NCBI RefSeq assembly: GCF_014204895.1
Contig: NZ_JACHMF010000001.1
Location: 3,410,001-3,474,000 of the forward strand
DNA from: Paractinoplanes abujensis
GTDB taxonomy: Bacteria; Actinomycetota; Actinomycetes; Mycobacteriales; Micromonosporaceae
Reading direction: 5' to 3'
DNA: 64,000 bases
Part shown: piece after piece, positions 55,200-64,000 of the stretch
Position numbering within the stretch: the first letter of the stretch is position 1
How the letters are laid out: every line of letters starts with the position of its first letter
The notes under the pieces: generated by a model
What the model was told of the DNA's origin: nothing
Databases searched by the model: none
What the model saw: only the letters and a program-made list of their open reading frames with translations
Program-made: the position numbers and the translations under genes

Positions 55200-56338
55200 G
55201 CGGGGGTCCTCTCTGCGAATGCCCCGGGGTGTTCGTCCTGCAGGGGGCCGCGCTGCCCCGTGGCTTCCCGGTGGGCCAGCTCCTGGCGCACCAGCGGCAG
55301 GATGTGCCGGCCGTAGTCGATGAGGTCGTTGAGGTTGTCGTAGCCGCGGATCGAGATGAGGTCGGCGCCCAGGTCGACGTAGTCGAGGATCGCCGCGGCC
55401 ACCGTCTCGGGCGTGCCGACCAGGGCGGTCGAGGCACCGGCGGCGTTGGTGGCGGTGGCGGTGGGGGTCCACAGCGCCCGGTCGTGCACGTCCCCGCGGC
55501 CGGCGATCTCCAGCAGCCGCTGCGAGCCGACGTTCTGCGGGGCCGCGCCGCCCAGGACGGACCGGAACGAGCTCGGGCCGCCCTGCTGCAGCACACCGAG
55601 GATGCGCTCGGCCTTGGCCCAGGCCAGCTCTTCCGTGGCCGCGATGATCGGGCGGAAGGTGACCCAGATGCGCGGGCGGTCGGTGCGCCCGGCCGCCGCG
55701 GCTTGCGCGTTCACCGCGTCGATCTGGGCCCGCGTGTCGGCCAGCGGCTCGCCCCACAGCCCGAAGATGTCGCCGCGGGAGCCACCGACCCGGTACGCCT
55801 CGGCCGAGGACCCGCCGACGGAGACCGGGATGGTGCCGTGGGTGGGGCGGACCAGGCTGAGGAAGTTCTCGAACGTGTAGAACTCGCCCTCGTGGTCGAA
55901 CGGCTCGGTGCTGGTCCAGACCTTGCGGACGATGTCGATGTATTCGGCCGTACGGGCGTACCGCTGGTCCTTGGTCAGGTAGTCGCCCTCGCGGGCCTGC
56001 TCGGCGTCACTGCCCCCGCTGATGAAGTGCACCACCGCCCGCCCCGCGCCGAACTGGTCGAGCGTGGCCAGGGCCTTGGCCGCGACCGTGGGGTAGATCG
56101 TGTTGGGGCGCAGGGCCACGATCGGCGCCACCCGCTCGCTGCGGGCCACGATCTGGTTGGCGATCGCGAACTGGTCGGAGAACGACGACGCGTACGCGCA
56201 GAGCGTGTAGTCGAAGCCCGCGTCCTCCAGCGCGTTGACGTAGCGGGTGAAGAACGGCAGGTCGATGCCGGCCCGGCCGAGCCGGTTGAGCTCGTTGCTG
56301 GGGTTGACGTTGACGGCGCTGATGAACTGGATGGTCAT
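55196..56338 (-). CDS. LLM-class FMN monooxygenase, SsuD-like (copy 2)
   Basis: A 380-residue paralogue of the preceding enzyme (NVNPSNELNRLGRAGIDLPFFTRYVNALEDAGFDYTL; ALRPNTIYPTVAAKALATLDQFGAGRAVVHFISGGSDAEQAREGDYL; PVSVGGSSAEAYRVGGSRGD). ATG chosen because it overlaps the hydrolase stop by four bases. Two LLM enzymes in series usually mean two substrates or a two-step oxidation. Needs free FMNH2, probably from the 43372-43866 reductase. Confidence 0.9.
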   Translation of the reverse strand: MTIQFISAVNVNPSNELNRLGRAGIDLPFFTRYVNALEDAGFDYTLCAYASSFSDQFAIANQIVARSERVAPIVALRPNTIYPTVAAKALATLDQFGAGRAVVHFISGGSDAEQAREGDYLTKDQRYARTAEYIDIVRKVWTSTEPFDHEGEFYTFENFLSLVRPTHGTIPVSVGGSSAEAYRVGGSRGDIFGLWGEPLADTRAQIDAVNAQAAAAGRTDRPRIWVTFRPIIAATEELAWAKAERILGVLQQGGPSSFRSVLGGAAPQNVGSQRLLEIAGRGDVHDRALWTPTATATNAAGASTALVGTPETVAAAILDYVDLGADLISIRGYDNLNDLIDYGRHILPLVRQELAHREATGQRGPLQDEHPGAFAERTPA

Positions 56339-57078
56339 CGGGTCACCGGCACGGCAATCGGGGCCAGGTCGCCGCCGTTGCGCAGCCGCTCCAGGAACAG
56401 CACGATCGTCGCCGCCACGGTGCGGTGGGTCTGGTCGTTGAGCACATCGTGCGGGCCGCCGGCGATGCTCACCAGCTCGGCCCGGGGCACGGCGGCGTAG
56501 AAGGCGGCCGCGTCGGCCAGGGCGCTGACCCTGTCGTCGCGGCCGTGCAGGCCCAGCACGGGGAGCGCGATGCGGGCGGCCGCACCGGTGGCGAACCAGT
56601 CGGCCGGCAGGTCGGTGAAGAGCTCCCCCGGCCGTACGAGGGAAACGGTGTTGATCTTGCCGCGGTGGGTGGGGCAGAAGCTGCGGGCGTCCAGCTCGTC
56701 GCCCCAGTCGCGGCTCGCGCCCGCCGCCGCGGTGGTCGGCAACCCGGCCAGCACCAGCGCGTTCACGCCGGGCAGGGCACCCACGGCGGCCAGGTGGGCG
56801 GCGAAGGCGGCACCCCCGTCCGAGCCGGCGACGATGCGCGGCTTCTCCGGGTCGGCCGTCTCGAGCAGGTTGTCGAGCTGCGCACGGGCCTGCTCGGCGG
56901 AGTCGCTGGGCGAGGTGACCACGTGCACCCGGTAGGCGTCGGCGGCCAGCCGCTTGCCGAGGCGCTCGTAGACCTGCGGTGACTCGCCCCGCCCGGGGAA
57001 CAGGATGAACGTGCCGCGCAGGGGGACGGGATCGGGCTCGTTCCAGGTGCGGACCACGGTCTCGTGGGCGAGCGTCAT
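56335..57078 (-). CDS. Alpha/beta hydrolase
   Basis: A 247-residue cytoplasmic hydrolase. FILFPGRGESPQVYERLGKRLAADAYRVHVV gives the oxyanion strand; nucleophile elbow AGSDGGAAFAAH could use Ser or Asp; LGLHGRDDRVSALADAAAFYAAV gives the acid and AGGPHDVLND the His. First gene of the leftward sulfur run, ATG with GGAAGG six bases upstream. Possibly hydrolyses a sulfur-containing ester or thioester after or before the monooxygenase steps. Confidence 0.85.
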   Translation of the reverse strand: MTLAHETVVRTWNEPDPVPLRGTFILFPGRGESPQVYERLGKRLAADAYRVHVVTSPSDSAEQARAQLDNLLETADPEKPRIVAGSDGGAAFAAHLAAVGALPGVNALVLAGLPTTAAAGASRDWGDELDARSFCPTHRGKINTVSLVRPGELFTDLPADWFATGAAARIALPVLGLHGRDDRVSALADAAAFYAAVPRAELVSIAGGPHDVLNDQTHRTVAATIVLFLERLRNGGDLAPIAVPVTR

Positions 57079-57113
57079 GATGGACCTTCCGGCTGGGCTG
57101 ATTGCCTATAACA

Positions 57114-57130
57114 CCTACCAAGCTAGTAGG
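57114..57130. promoter_or_regulatory. CCTA-N9-TAGG dyad before the sulfur operon
   Basis: Inverted half-sites CCTA/TAGG separated by exactly nine bases, 36 bases upstream of the hydrolase start. The same arrangement recurs at 58125-58141 before the divergent fusion gene, on the other side of the LysR gene. LysR-type regulators bind dyads of this size. Inference: LysR operator for the leftward operon. Confidence 0.6.
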
Positions 57131-57160
57131 TCTTTGGGAAGGGCGTCCAACACCGATTCG

Positions 57161-57187
57161 CGATCGGATCGATCACCTTTACTTATC
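57161..57187 (+). promoter_or_regulatory. Element CGATCGGATCGAT-N8-CTTATC, left copy
   Basis: Nineteen fixed positions of this 27-bp element recur, inverted, at 58050-58076. The two copies face each other and exactly bracket the LysR gene; the left copy covers the LysR stop codon. Inference: second class of regulator site or the ends of an inverted duplication. Confidence 0.6.
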
Positions 57188-58025
57188 GACGACCTTGTGC
57201 CAGCACCGCGTGCAGGGCCTCGGTGACCGACGCCACGACCTGCGGGTCGGCCCCGGACCGGGCGCGCAGGCTCATCGCCGCGGGCGGCACCGCGGGCAGG
57301 TCGTCGCGCTCGCGCAGACCGTCGGGCGTCGTCGCGGCCGTGGCCATCAGCGCGACCCCCAGCCCACTGCGCACCGCCTCGAGCACACCCGCGACGTAGC
57401 CGCTGTCGCAGACCACGTACGGGTCGAGCCCGCGCGTGGTCAACGCGGTCAGCGCCCGGCGCCGCAACACGCAGGGCTCCTCGATGGCCACCACGGGCCA
57501 GGGGCCCGCCGGCGACTCCCAGCCGGTGGCCGCGTACCAGGTCAGCGGGAGCGATCCGACCGGCACCCCGTCGGCCGCCGACGCCTCGGACAGATGCACG
57601 GCCACGTCGAGCGAACCCCGGTCGACCGCGGCGTCGAGCCGGCGGGTGCGGTCGATGCGGAACCGCACCTGATGGCCGGGCAGCGCGGCCGTGATGGCGG
57701 GCAGCAGCAGGTCGGCCGCGTGCTCGGTGGTGCCGACGGTGACGGCCGGGCGCTCCGGCCCGACCAGCAGCCGGCGCAACGCGGCGTCGTGCGCGGCGAG
57801 GACGCGCCGGGCCTCCGCCAGCAGCGACTGCCCGTCCGGGGTGAACACGGTGGCCCGCCCCTGCCGCTCGACCACCGGACGGCCGATCACCTTCTCCAGG
57901 CGGCGCACGTGCTGACTGACCGCCGACTGACTGACCCGCAGCGCCTCGGCGGCACGGTGAAAGCCACCACAGTCGGCCACCGCCACCAGGCTGCGCAGCG
58001 CGAGAATGTCCAGCACAGGTCCCAT
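57183..58025 (-). CDS. LysR-family transcriptional regulator
   Basis: A 280-residue LysR protein. N-terminal HTH: ILALRSLVAVADCGGFHRAAEALRVSQSAVSQHVRRLEKVIGRPVVER; effector domain about 90-275. Start set at ATG 58025, which puts the HTH at the normal distance; the longer frame to 58094 would translate the inverted element at 58050-58076. Sits between the leftward sulfur operon and the rightward fusion gene and probably controls both; candidate sites are at 57114-57130 and 58125-58141. Effector likely sulfate-starvation signal or a sulfur metabolite; not determined. Confidence 0.9.
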   Translation of the reverse strand: MGPVLDILALRSLVAVADCGGFHRAAEALRVSQSAVSQHVRRLEKVIGRPVVERQGRATVFTPDGQSLLAEARRVLAAHDAALRRLLVGPERPAVTVGTTEHAADLLLPAITAALPGHQVRFRIDRTRRLDAAVDRGSLDVAVHLSEASAADGVPVGSLPLTWYAATGWESPAGPWPVVAIEEPCVLRRRALTALTTRGLDPYVVCDSGYVAGVLEAVRSGLGVALMATAATTPDGLRERDDLPAVPPAAMSLRARSGADPQVVASVTEALHAVLAQGRR

Positions 58026-58049
58026 GTCGCCGGACGCTAACAACCGATT

Positions 58050-58076
58050 GATAAGAACTTTTAATCGATCCGATCG
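58050..58076 (-). promoter_or_regulatory. Element CGATCGGATCGAT-N8-CTTATC, right copy
   Basis: Inverted partner of the element at 57161-57187, located in the LysR leader 25 bases before its start codon. The eight-base spacer differs between copies, while the 13-bp and 6-bp parts are identical. Confidence 0.6.
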
Positions 58077-58116
58077 GGATTTGGCGCTGGACACGGGCCC
58101 GCGGCCGCGACCATGC

Positions 58117-58147
58117 TTCTAATTCCTAGTGCTTCCATAGGTTAGAA
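58117..58147. promoter_or_regulatory. Extended dyad with CCTA-N9-TAGG before the fusion gene
   Basis: Nested inverted repeats: outer TTCTAA at 58117 and TTAGAA at 58142, inner CCTA at 58125 and TAGG at 58138 with nine bases between. The right outer arm overlaps the AGAAGGG ribosome site (58144-58150) of the fusion gene, so binding here would block translation start or act at a promoter just upstream. Shares the CCTA-N9-TAGG core with 57114-57130. Confidence 0.6.
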
Positions 58148-58157
58148 GGGCAATGCG

Positions 58158-59989
58158 ATGAGTCGTTACGTGGTGATCGGCGCGGGCGCGGTGGGCGCCT
58201 CCCTCGCCGCCGAGCTGCATCGGGCCGGTGCCGAGACCCTGCTGATCGCCCGCGGCGCCCAGCTGGCCGCCCTGCGCGAACGCGGCCTGACCTACCTGCG
58301 CCCCGACGGCGAGCACCAGCTGCCGGTGCCGGTCGCCGCCGGCCCGGCCGAGGTGCAGCTCACCGCGGACGACGTGCTGCTGCTGGCCACCAAGAGCACC
58401 GACACCGAGGCCGCCGTACGGGAGTGGGCCTGGCGCCCGGTCAAGCGGGCCGACGGCGGCACCGGCGTCGCGGCCGCCGAGCTGCCCGTGGTCACCCTGC
58501 AGAACGGGCTGGCCAACGAGCGGACCGCGCTGCGCTCGTTCGCCCGCGTGATCGGGGCCGTGGTGTGGATCCCGGCCACCTTCGTGACCCCGGGCGAGGT
58601 GGTCAACCACGGCTGGCCCACGCCCGCCGTGCTGTGGCTGGGCCGCTACCCGTTCACGGCCGACCCTGCGGTCGAGCACATCGCCGCCGACCTGCGCCGG
58701 GCCGGGTTCGTCGCGCACGAGACCACCGACATCGTGTCGCACAAGGCCGCCAAGCTGCTCGGCAACCTGGTCAACACGCTCGACGCGCTCTACCCGCCGA
58801 GCGAGCTCCGCGACGCCGCGCTGACCCTGCTCAAGGACGAGGCCCGGACGGTCTACGCGGCCGCCGGCATCACGCCCGCCACCCCCGCCCCCGGCGACTT
58901 CCGGGTGGCCGACGTGCCCGGCCGGTCCCGCGCCGGCAACTCGACCCGGCAGAGCCTGGCCCGGGCCGGCGCCCCCGAGAGCGACTACCTCGACGGTGAG
59001 ATCGTGCTGCTCGGCCGCCTGCACGGGGTGCCCGTCCCGGCCACCGCCGCGCTGCAGGCCCGCATCCACCGGGCGGTCGCCGAGGGCACGCCACCCGTCT
59101 CGCTCGACGACACCGACCTGGTGGCCACCCTGCCCGGCCTGGCCGTGCCCGAGCCGGTGCGACCAGGCACGACCACCGACCGCCCGGTGCTGATCGGAGT
59201 GGAGGAGCTCTACCACCGGGTCGCGCAGCCAGAACCGCCGCTGCTGCTCGACGTGCGCTGGGCGCTCGGCGACCCCGACGGCCGGGCCCACTACCGCGAG
59301 GGCCACCTGCCCGGCGCGGTCTTCGTCGACCTCGACACCGAACTGGCCGGTCCGCACGCTCCCGGCGCCGGCCGCCACCCGCTGCCACCGATCGACCGGC
59401 TGCAGGCCGCGGCCCGCGGCTGGGGCCTGACCCGGGGCCGCTCGGTCGTCGTCTACGACAACACCGGCGGGCTGGCCGCGGCCCGCGCCTGGTGGCTGCT
59501 GCGCTGGGCCGGGGTGCCCGACGTGCGCCTGCTCGACGGCGGGCTGGCCGCCTGGCGGGCCGCCGGGCACACCGAGGCCACCGGCGACGCCCGGCCCCGG
59601 GCCCTCGGCGACGTCGTGCTGCGGGCCGGTCACCTGCCCACGATCACCGCCGACGAGGCCGCCGGCCTGCCGTCGCGGGGGACGCTGCTGGACGCCCGGG
59701 CGGGCGAGCGCTACCGCGGCGAGGTGGAGCCGATCGACCCGCGGGCCGGGCACATCCCCGGCGCCGTCTCCGCGCCCACCACCGGCAACCTCGGCGCCGA
59801 CCAGCTCTTCCGCCCGGCCGCGGAGCTGCGGGAACGCTTCGCGGACGTGACGGGACCGGTCGGCGTCTACTGCGGATCGGGCGTGACCGCGGCCCACGAG
59901 ATCGTCGCGCTGGCCGTCGCCGGCATCGACGCCGCCCTCTACCCCGGATCGTGGTCGGCCTGGTCGTCCGACCCGTCGCGGCCCGTCGC

Positions 59990-59993
<4 letters not shown>
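58158..59993 (+). CDS. Ketopantoate reductase fused to two-domain sulfurtransferase (rhodanese)
   Basis: A 611-residue fusion. Residues 1-310 are PanE/ApbA-like: VIGAGAVGAS dinucleotide motif, LQNGLANE, catalytic Lys in DIVSHKAAKLLGNLVN and a C-terminal helical domain. Residues about 335-611 are a complete two-domain rhodanese: inactive first domain (LLDVRWALGDPDGR ... VVVYDNTGG) and active second domain with the persulfide Cys in CGSGVTA. The ring is nearly the same as the separate rhodanese at 61328-62149. ATG with AGAAGGG at seven bases. Four-base overlap with the FAD oxidase gene. The combination is not one I know; NADPH-dependent reduction of a keto acid linked to sulfur transfer is a plausible reading. 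Confidence 0.88.
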
Positions 59994-61285
<1,292 letters not shown>

Positions 61286-61327
61286 AGACTTCGCCGCACC
61301 CGACGGTCTTGAGCCAGGAGACAGAAC

Positions 61328-62149
61328 CTAGCCGGTGGCGACCGGGCGATCCGGGTCGGACGACCAGGCCGACCAGGATCCCGGGTAGAGCGCGGCGTCG
61401 ATGCCGGCCACGGCCAGCGCGACGATCTCATGGGCCGCGGTGACCCCCGATCCGCAGTAGACCCCGACCGGCCCGGTGACGCCGGCGAACCGTTCGCGCA
61501 GCTGCTCGGCGGGCCGGAAGCGCCCGTCCGCGTCGAGGTTGCCGGTGGTCGGCGCGGAGACGGCACCGGGAATGTGCCCGGCCCGCGGGTCGACCGGCTC
61601 GACCTCGCCGCGGTAACGCTCGGCCGCGCGGGCGTCCAGCAGCGTCCCGGTGCCGGGCAGGGCCGCCGCCTCGTCGGCCGTGAGGGTCGGCAGGTGGCCC
61701 GGGGTGAGCTCGACGTCGCCCGGCACGGCCGCCGTCTCGTTCCCCTCCGACACCGGCCGCTCCCCCGCGCGCCACGCCTTCAGGCCGCCGTCGAGCAGCC
61801 GTACGCCGGTCACGCCCCACGCCCGCAACAGCCACCAGGCGCGGGCCGCGGCCAGGCCGCCCGTGTTGTCGTAGACGACGACCGGCACGCCCCGGCGGAC
61901 ACCCCACCGCCGCGCCGCCGCCTGCAGATCCGCGGTCGCCGGCAGCGGGTGCCGCCCGGCGCCGGGAGCGTGCGGCCCGGCCAGCTCGGTGTCGAGGTCG
62001 ACGAAGACGGCTCCGGGGATGTGGGCCCGCTCGTACTGCTCCCGGCCGTCGGTGGCCCCGAGCGCCCACCGGACGTCGAGCAACGTGACCCCGGTGTCCG
62101 AACGCAGAACCGCACTCAGCTCGTCGGCCGAGATCAGGACCTCACTCAT
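61328..62149 (-). CDS. Two-domain sulfurtransferase (thiosulfate/3-mercaptopyruvate type)
   Basis: A 273-residue rhodanese with inactive N-domain and active Cys in CGSGVTA. It is a close paralogue of residues about 335-611 of the fusion protein: in the last 51 aligned residues only two differ, and long DNA runs are identical. GGAGGAG ribosome site seven bases before ATG. Orientation is opposite to the fusion gene, so the two copies form an inverted pair around the FAD oxidase. First overlapped (by eight bases) by the SDR gene stop. Confidence 0.92.
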   Translation of the reverse strand: MSEVLISADELSAVLRSDTGVTLLDVRWALGATDGREQYERAHIPGAVFVDLDTELAGPHAPGAGRHPLPATADLQAAARRWGVRRGVPVVVYDNTGGLAAARAWWLLRAWGVTGVRLLDGGLKAWRAGERPVSEGNETAAVPGDVELTPGHLPTLTADEAAALPGTGTLLDARAAERYRGEVEPVDPRAGHIPGAVSAPTTGNLDADGRFRPAEQLRERFAGVTGPVGVYCGSGVTAAHEIVALAVAGIDAALYPGSWSAWSSDPDRPVATG

Positions 62150-62873
62150 GGGACTCCTCCTCCAGCGCGACGCCGGTGAGTTCATACAGTGCCGCCAGCA
62201 GTTTCTCCTGGAACCCGGGGTCGCCCGCCGCCGGGTGGGGGTCGTGCCGCCGCTGGTGGAACCAGTAGCCGCCGGTGGTGTCGGCCTCGGGGTCGCCGCT
62301 GGTGGTGAGCCACTCCTGGGTGAGGTGGCCCAGCCGCAGATCGTCGGGGGCGCCGCGCCCGCCCATCCGGGTCGGCACCCAGCCCGGGTCGACGGCGTTG
62401 CTGATCACGTCCGGCCGGCGGCGGGCGACCGCGAGGGCCAGGGCCGTCACGAACAGCTTGCTGTCCGAGTACGAGCCGCCGCGGGTCAGCCGGGCCGGGT
62501 CGGGGCGGCCACCGCTGTGCATCCCGCTGGTCAGGTAGACCAGCCGCCGCGGGCGGGCGATCAGCGCCGTCAACACGTACGGGGCCAGGACGTTGACCGG
62601 CATGACGTGGGCGCCGTCGAGGACACCGGCGTTGTGGATGACCGCATCGGCCCGCCCCAGCCGGTTGACCTGCTCGGCCAGGTCGCGGGTCTGCCCGAGG
62701 TCGGCCAGGTCGCCGGTCACCCCGGCCGCACCCCGGTCGAGCAGATCCCGTACGGCGGTCAGCCGCTCGGCGTTGCGGGCGTGCACGATCACGTCGTGCC
62801 CCGCGCCGAGCAGCGTCGCCGCGGTCAACCGGCCCAGACCGTCGGCGGCCCCGGTGACGACGATGCGTGCCAT
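62142..62873 (-). CDS. Short-chain dehydrogenase
   Basis: A 243-residue SDR: TGAADGLGRLTA cofactor motif (NADP-type basic residue absent near the second strand), NAG in IHNAGVLDG, active-site Tyr region in SYSDSKLFVTAL with the YxxxK spacing as S-Y-S-D-S-K (Tyr and Lys four apart). Long substrate-binding C-terminus. Coupled to the rhodanese gene. Catalytic Ser precedes at LTSGMHSGG. Retinol-dehydrogenase-like subfamily by pattern; substrate unknown. Confidence 0.87.
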   Translation of the reverse strand: MARIVVTGAADGLGRLTAATLLGAGHDVIVHARNAERLTAVRDLLDRGAAGVTGDLADLGQTRDLAEQVNRLGRADAVIHNAGVLDGAHVMPVNVLAPYVLTALIARPRRLVYLTSGMHSGGRPDPARLTRGGSYSDSKLFVTALALAVARRRPDVISNAVDPGWVPTRMGGRGAPDDLRLGHLTQEWLTTSGDPEADTTGGYWFHQRRHDPHPAAGDPGFQEKLLAALYELTGVALEEESHE

Positions 62874-62887
62874 GAAGAACTCCTCGG

Positions 62888-63604
62888 TCAGTGCTGGAGG
62901 CGGCGGCTGCCCGCGTGCCAGTCCTCGGTCTTACCCGGTTCGTCACCGGTGACGCCGAACGACGGCAGTTGCGGCTGCTCGCGCAGGCTGCGCTTGAGCT
63001 CGGCGAAGCCGGGGAACCGGGCCAGCCCCACGACGTGGTCCCACAGCACCGCGGCCTGCTCCTCGTCGGGCAGCCGGCTGATCACCGGCCCGAAGAACGC
63101 CACCCCGGCCGGCGGCTCGAAATGCACGATCGGCGTGCCCACGTCGCGGCCGGTCAACCCCAGCGCCTCGTCCGACTCGGCTTGGATCTCGGCGTCGCGC
63201 GCGGTGTCGTCGAGGTGCTCGGCCAGCGCGGCGGGCAGCCCGGCCTCGGTCAACGCGCCGGCGGCCAGGCCGGGAGAGCCCTGCCAGCCGGGCTCGCGGG
63301 TCTCGTCCGGGCCGGTCTGGAAGATCCGGGCGCCGTACGCGGCGTACAGCGGGCCGATCACTTCCCGGCCGTGCTTCTCCCGCACGGCGGAGGCCACCCG
63401 CAGCAGGCGCAGACCCGCGGTGTGCTGGGCCTCGTACTCGGGCGGGAAGTGGCTGTCGTAGTCGAGGTGCGCGTTGATCTGCCGCAACGAGATGAACCGC
63501 CAGTCGACGGTGTAGTCCCGCTGGGCCTGCACGATCCGGATCCACTTGCTGGTCATCCAGGCGAACGGGCAGATCGGGTCGAAGTAGAAGTTGATGTCAG
63601 CCAT
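62888..63604 (-). CDS. DsbA-like thioredoxin-fold protein, mycothiol-type, one Cys
   Basis: A 238-residue protein resembling Rv2466c-type mycothiol-dependent nitroreductases (FYFDPICPFAWMTSKWI; GTPIVHF cis-Pro loop; VAFFGPVISRLP). The active-site motif is CPFA: the second Cys of the usual CxxC is Ala, leaving a single reactive Cys. ATG at 63604. Upstream of the SDR and rhodanese genes on the same strand, so part of that unit. One-Cys forms often work by a monothiol mechanism with mycothiol. Confidence 0.87.
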   Translation of the reverse strand: MADINFYFDPICPFAWMTSKWIRIVQAQRDYTVDWRFISLRQINAHLDYDSHFPPEYEAQHTAGLRLLRVASAVREKHGREVIGPLYAAYGARIFQTGPDETREPGWQGSPGLAAGALTEAGLPAALAEHLDDTARDAEIQAESDEALGLTGRDVGTPIVHFEPPAGVAFFGPVISRLPDEEQAAVLWDHVVGLARFPGFAELKRSLREQPQLPSFGVTGDEPGKTEDWHAGSRRLQH

Positions 63605-63719
63605 GGCCCACCCTCTCACGGGAACTCGGCGAAAAAAGTCTTGCCGGCGTGCAGCGGCCGCGGCCGTTCACCGCGTTGTCGGAGGAGAGTCCCCCCGCTC
63701 GTCCTCGAGGAGTGCACGC

Positions 63720-64000
63720 ATGACGTCGAAGAAACGCAGTCGTATCAAGGCCGTGGTCGTGGCGGCCGCCGCCCTGGCCGTGGTGGCCGCGGGGCTCGGG
63801 GTCGCGCACGCGGCGACCCGGCCCGCGCCGGTCACGCCCCAGGCCGCCACCTGGGCGCCGCCGCCGGCCAACGCGGGCTTCGACTATCAGATCGGGAGCC
63901 CGTATCAGCCGCCCGCGGGGGTCAAGGTGGTCAGCCGCGACTACACCGCCGCCGTCGCGGCCGGGCTCTACAACATCTGCTACGTCAACGCCTTCCAGAC
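63720..64000 (+). CDS. Secreted GH114-like glycosidase (3' part outside window)
   Basis: A signal peptide (VVVAAAALAVVAAGLGVAHA) followed by FDYQIGSPYQPPAGVKVVSRDYTAAVAAGLYNICYVNAFQT, the start of the endo-alpha-1,4-polygalactosaminidase (GH114) barrel. ATG follows GAGGAG at eight bases. The reading frame runs off the right edge. Inference: acts on galactosaminogalactan-type or related polysaccharides outside the cell. Confidence 0.82.
   Translation, partial: MTSKKRSRIKAVVVAAAALAVVAAGLGVAHAATRPAPVTPQAATWAPPPANAGFDYQIGSPYQPPAGVKVVSRDYTAAVAAGLYNICYVNAFQ

Noticed and set aside
57079..57182. SAM, B12 or TPP riboswitch in front of the sulfur operon
   Set aside because: The leader is only about 100 bases and has none of the conserved riboswitch cores; the visible structure is two protein-type dyads.
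57161..58076. Insertion sequence made of the LysR gene with terminal inverted repeats
   Set aside because: The inverted elements bracket the gene, but there is no transposase and no target-site duplication, and the elements lie where regulator sites are expected.

Overview
The window is very GC-rich, single-chromosome-like DNA with many GTG starts, heavy ATGA/GTGA stop-start overlaps and the gene repertoire of a filamentous actinomycete. The SARP regulator, SigE-like ECF sigma factor, mycothiol-type thiol proteins, Rv2629/Balon-like protein, paired GPP34 proteins and secreted glycan hydrolases with ricin-type modules together suggest Micromonosporaceae (Actinoplanes or a close relative). That placement is an inference from gene content, not from a marker gene. 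I see no rRNA or tRNA gene, no transposase, no CRISPR array and no prophage.

Layout. 1-9.3 kb: start of a SARP activator, a small lysozyme-fold exported protein, two envelope glycosyltransferases, an OmpR-type two-component system with a matching direct repeat in front of both pairs, an isolated mraY, and an ECF sigma/membrane regulator pair. 9.3-19.8 kb: a secreted hydrolase, a Balon-like ribosome-hibernation candidate, a remarkable 37-bp tandem array of palindromes filling the gap between two convergent genes, a four-gene cassette (PaaK-like ligase, ABM-like protein, GNAT-like protein, nitroreductase), a TagF-like polymerase and a lipoprotein. 19.8-43.3 kb: an ABC exporter with its NarL-type two-component system, secreted amidohydrolase, membrane Ser/Thr kinase, GH16 enzyme, FAD oxidase, an ArsR-SRPBCC-DinB operon with a clear operator, phospholipase D, HAD phosphatase, carboxylesterase, class A beta-lactamase, two GPP34 proteins, a methyltransferase and a metal exporter.

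43.4-63.6 kb is the most coherent block. A long leftward run (57.1 to 43.4 kb) encodes an alpha/beta hydrolase, two SsuD-like flavin monooxygenases, an SfnB/DszC-like acyl-CoA-dehydrogenase-fold protein, a Dpp-type importer, two ABC exporters and a flavin reductase. A LysR gene sits at its head, flanked by symmetrical sequence elements. Divergent from it is a fusion of ketopantoate reductase with a two-domain rhodanese, coupled to a GlcD-like FAD oxidase and followed by an inverted second copy of the rhodanese, a short-chain dehydrogenase and a DsbA-like protein. I read this as an organosulfur uptake and desulfurisation island under LysR control; the individual families support that, the substrate is not known.

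The window ends inside a secreted GH114-like glycosidase. Best candidates for undescribed biology are the 37-bp palindrome array, the LysR-centred sulfur island with its fused rhodanese, and the four-gene ligase/ABM/GNAT/nitroreductase cassette.
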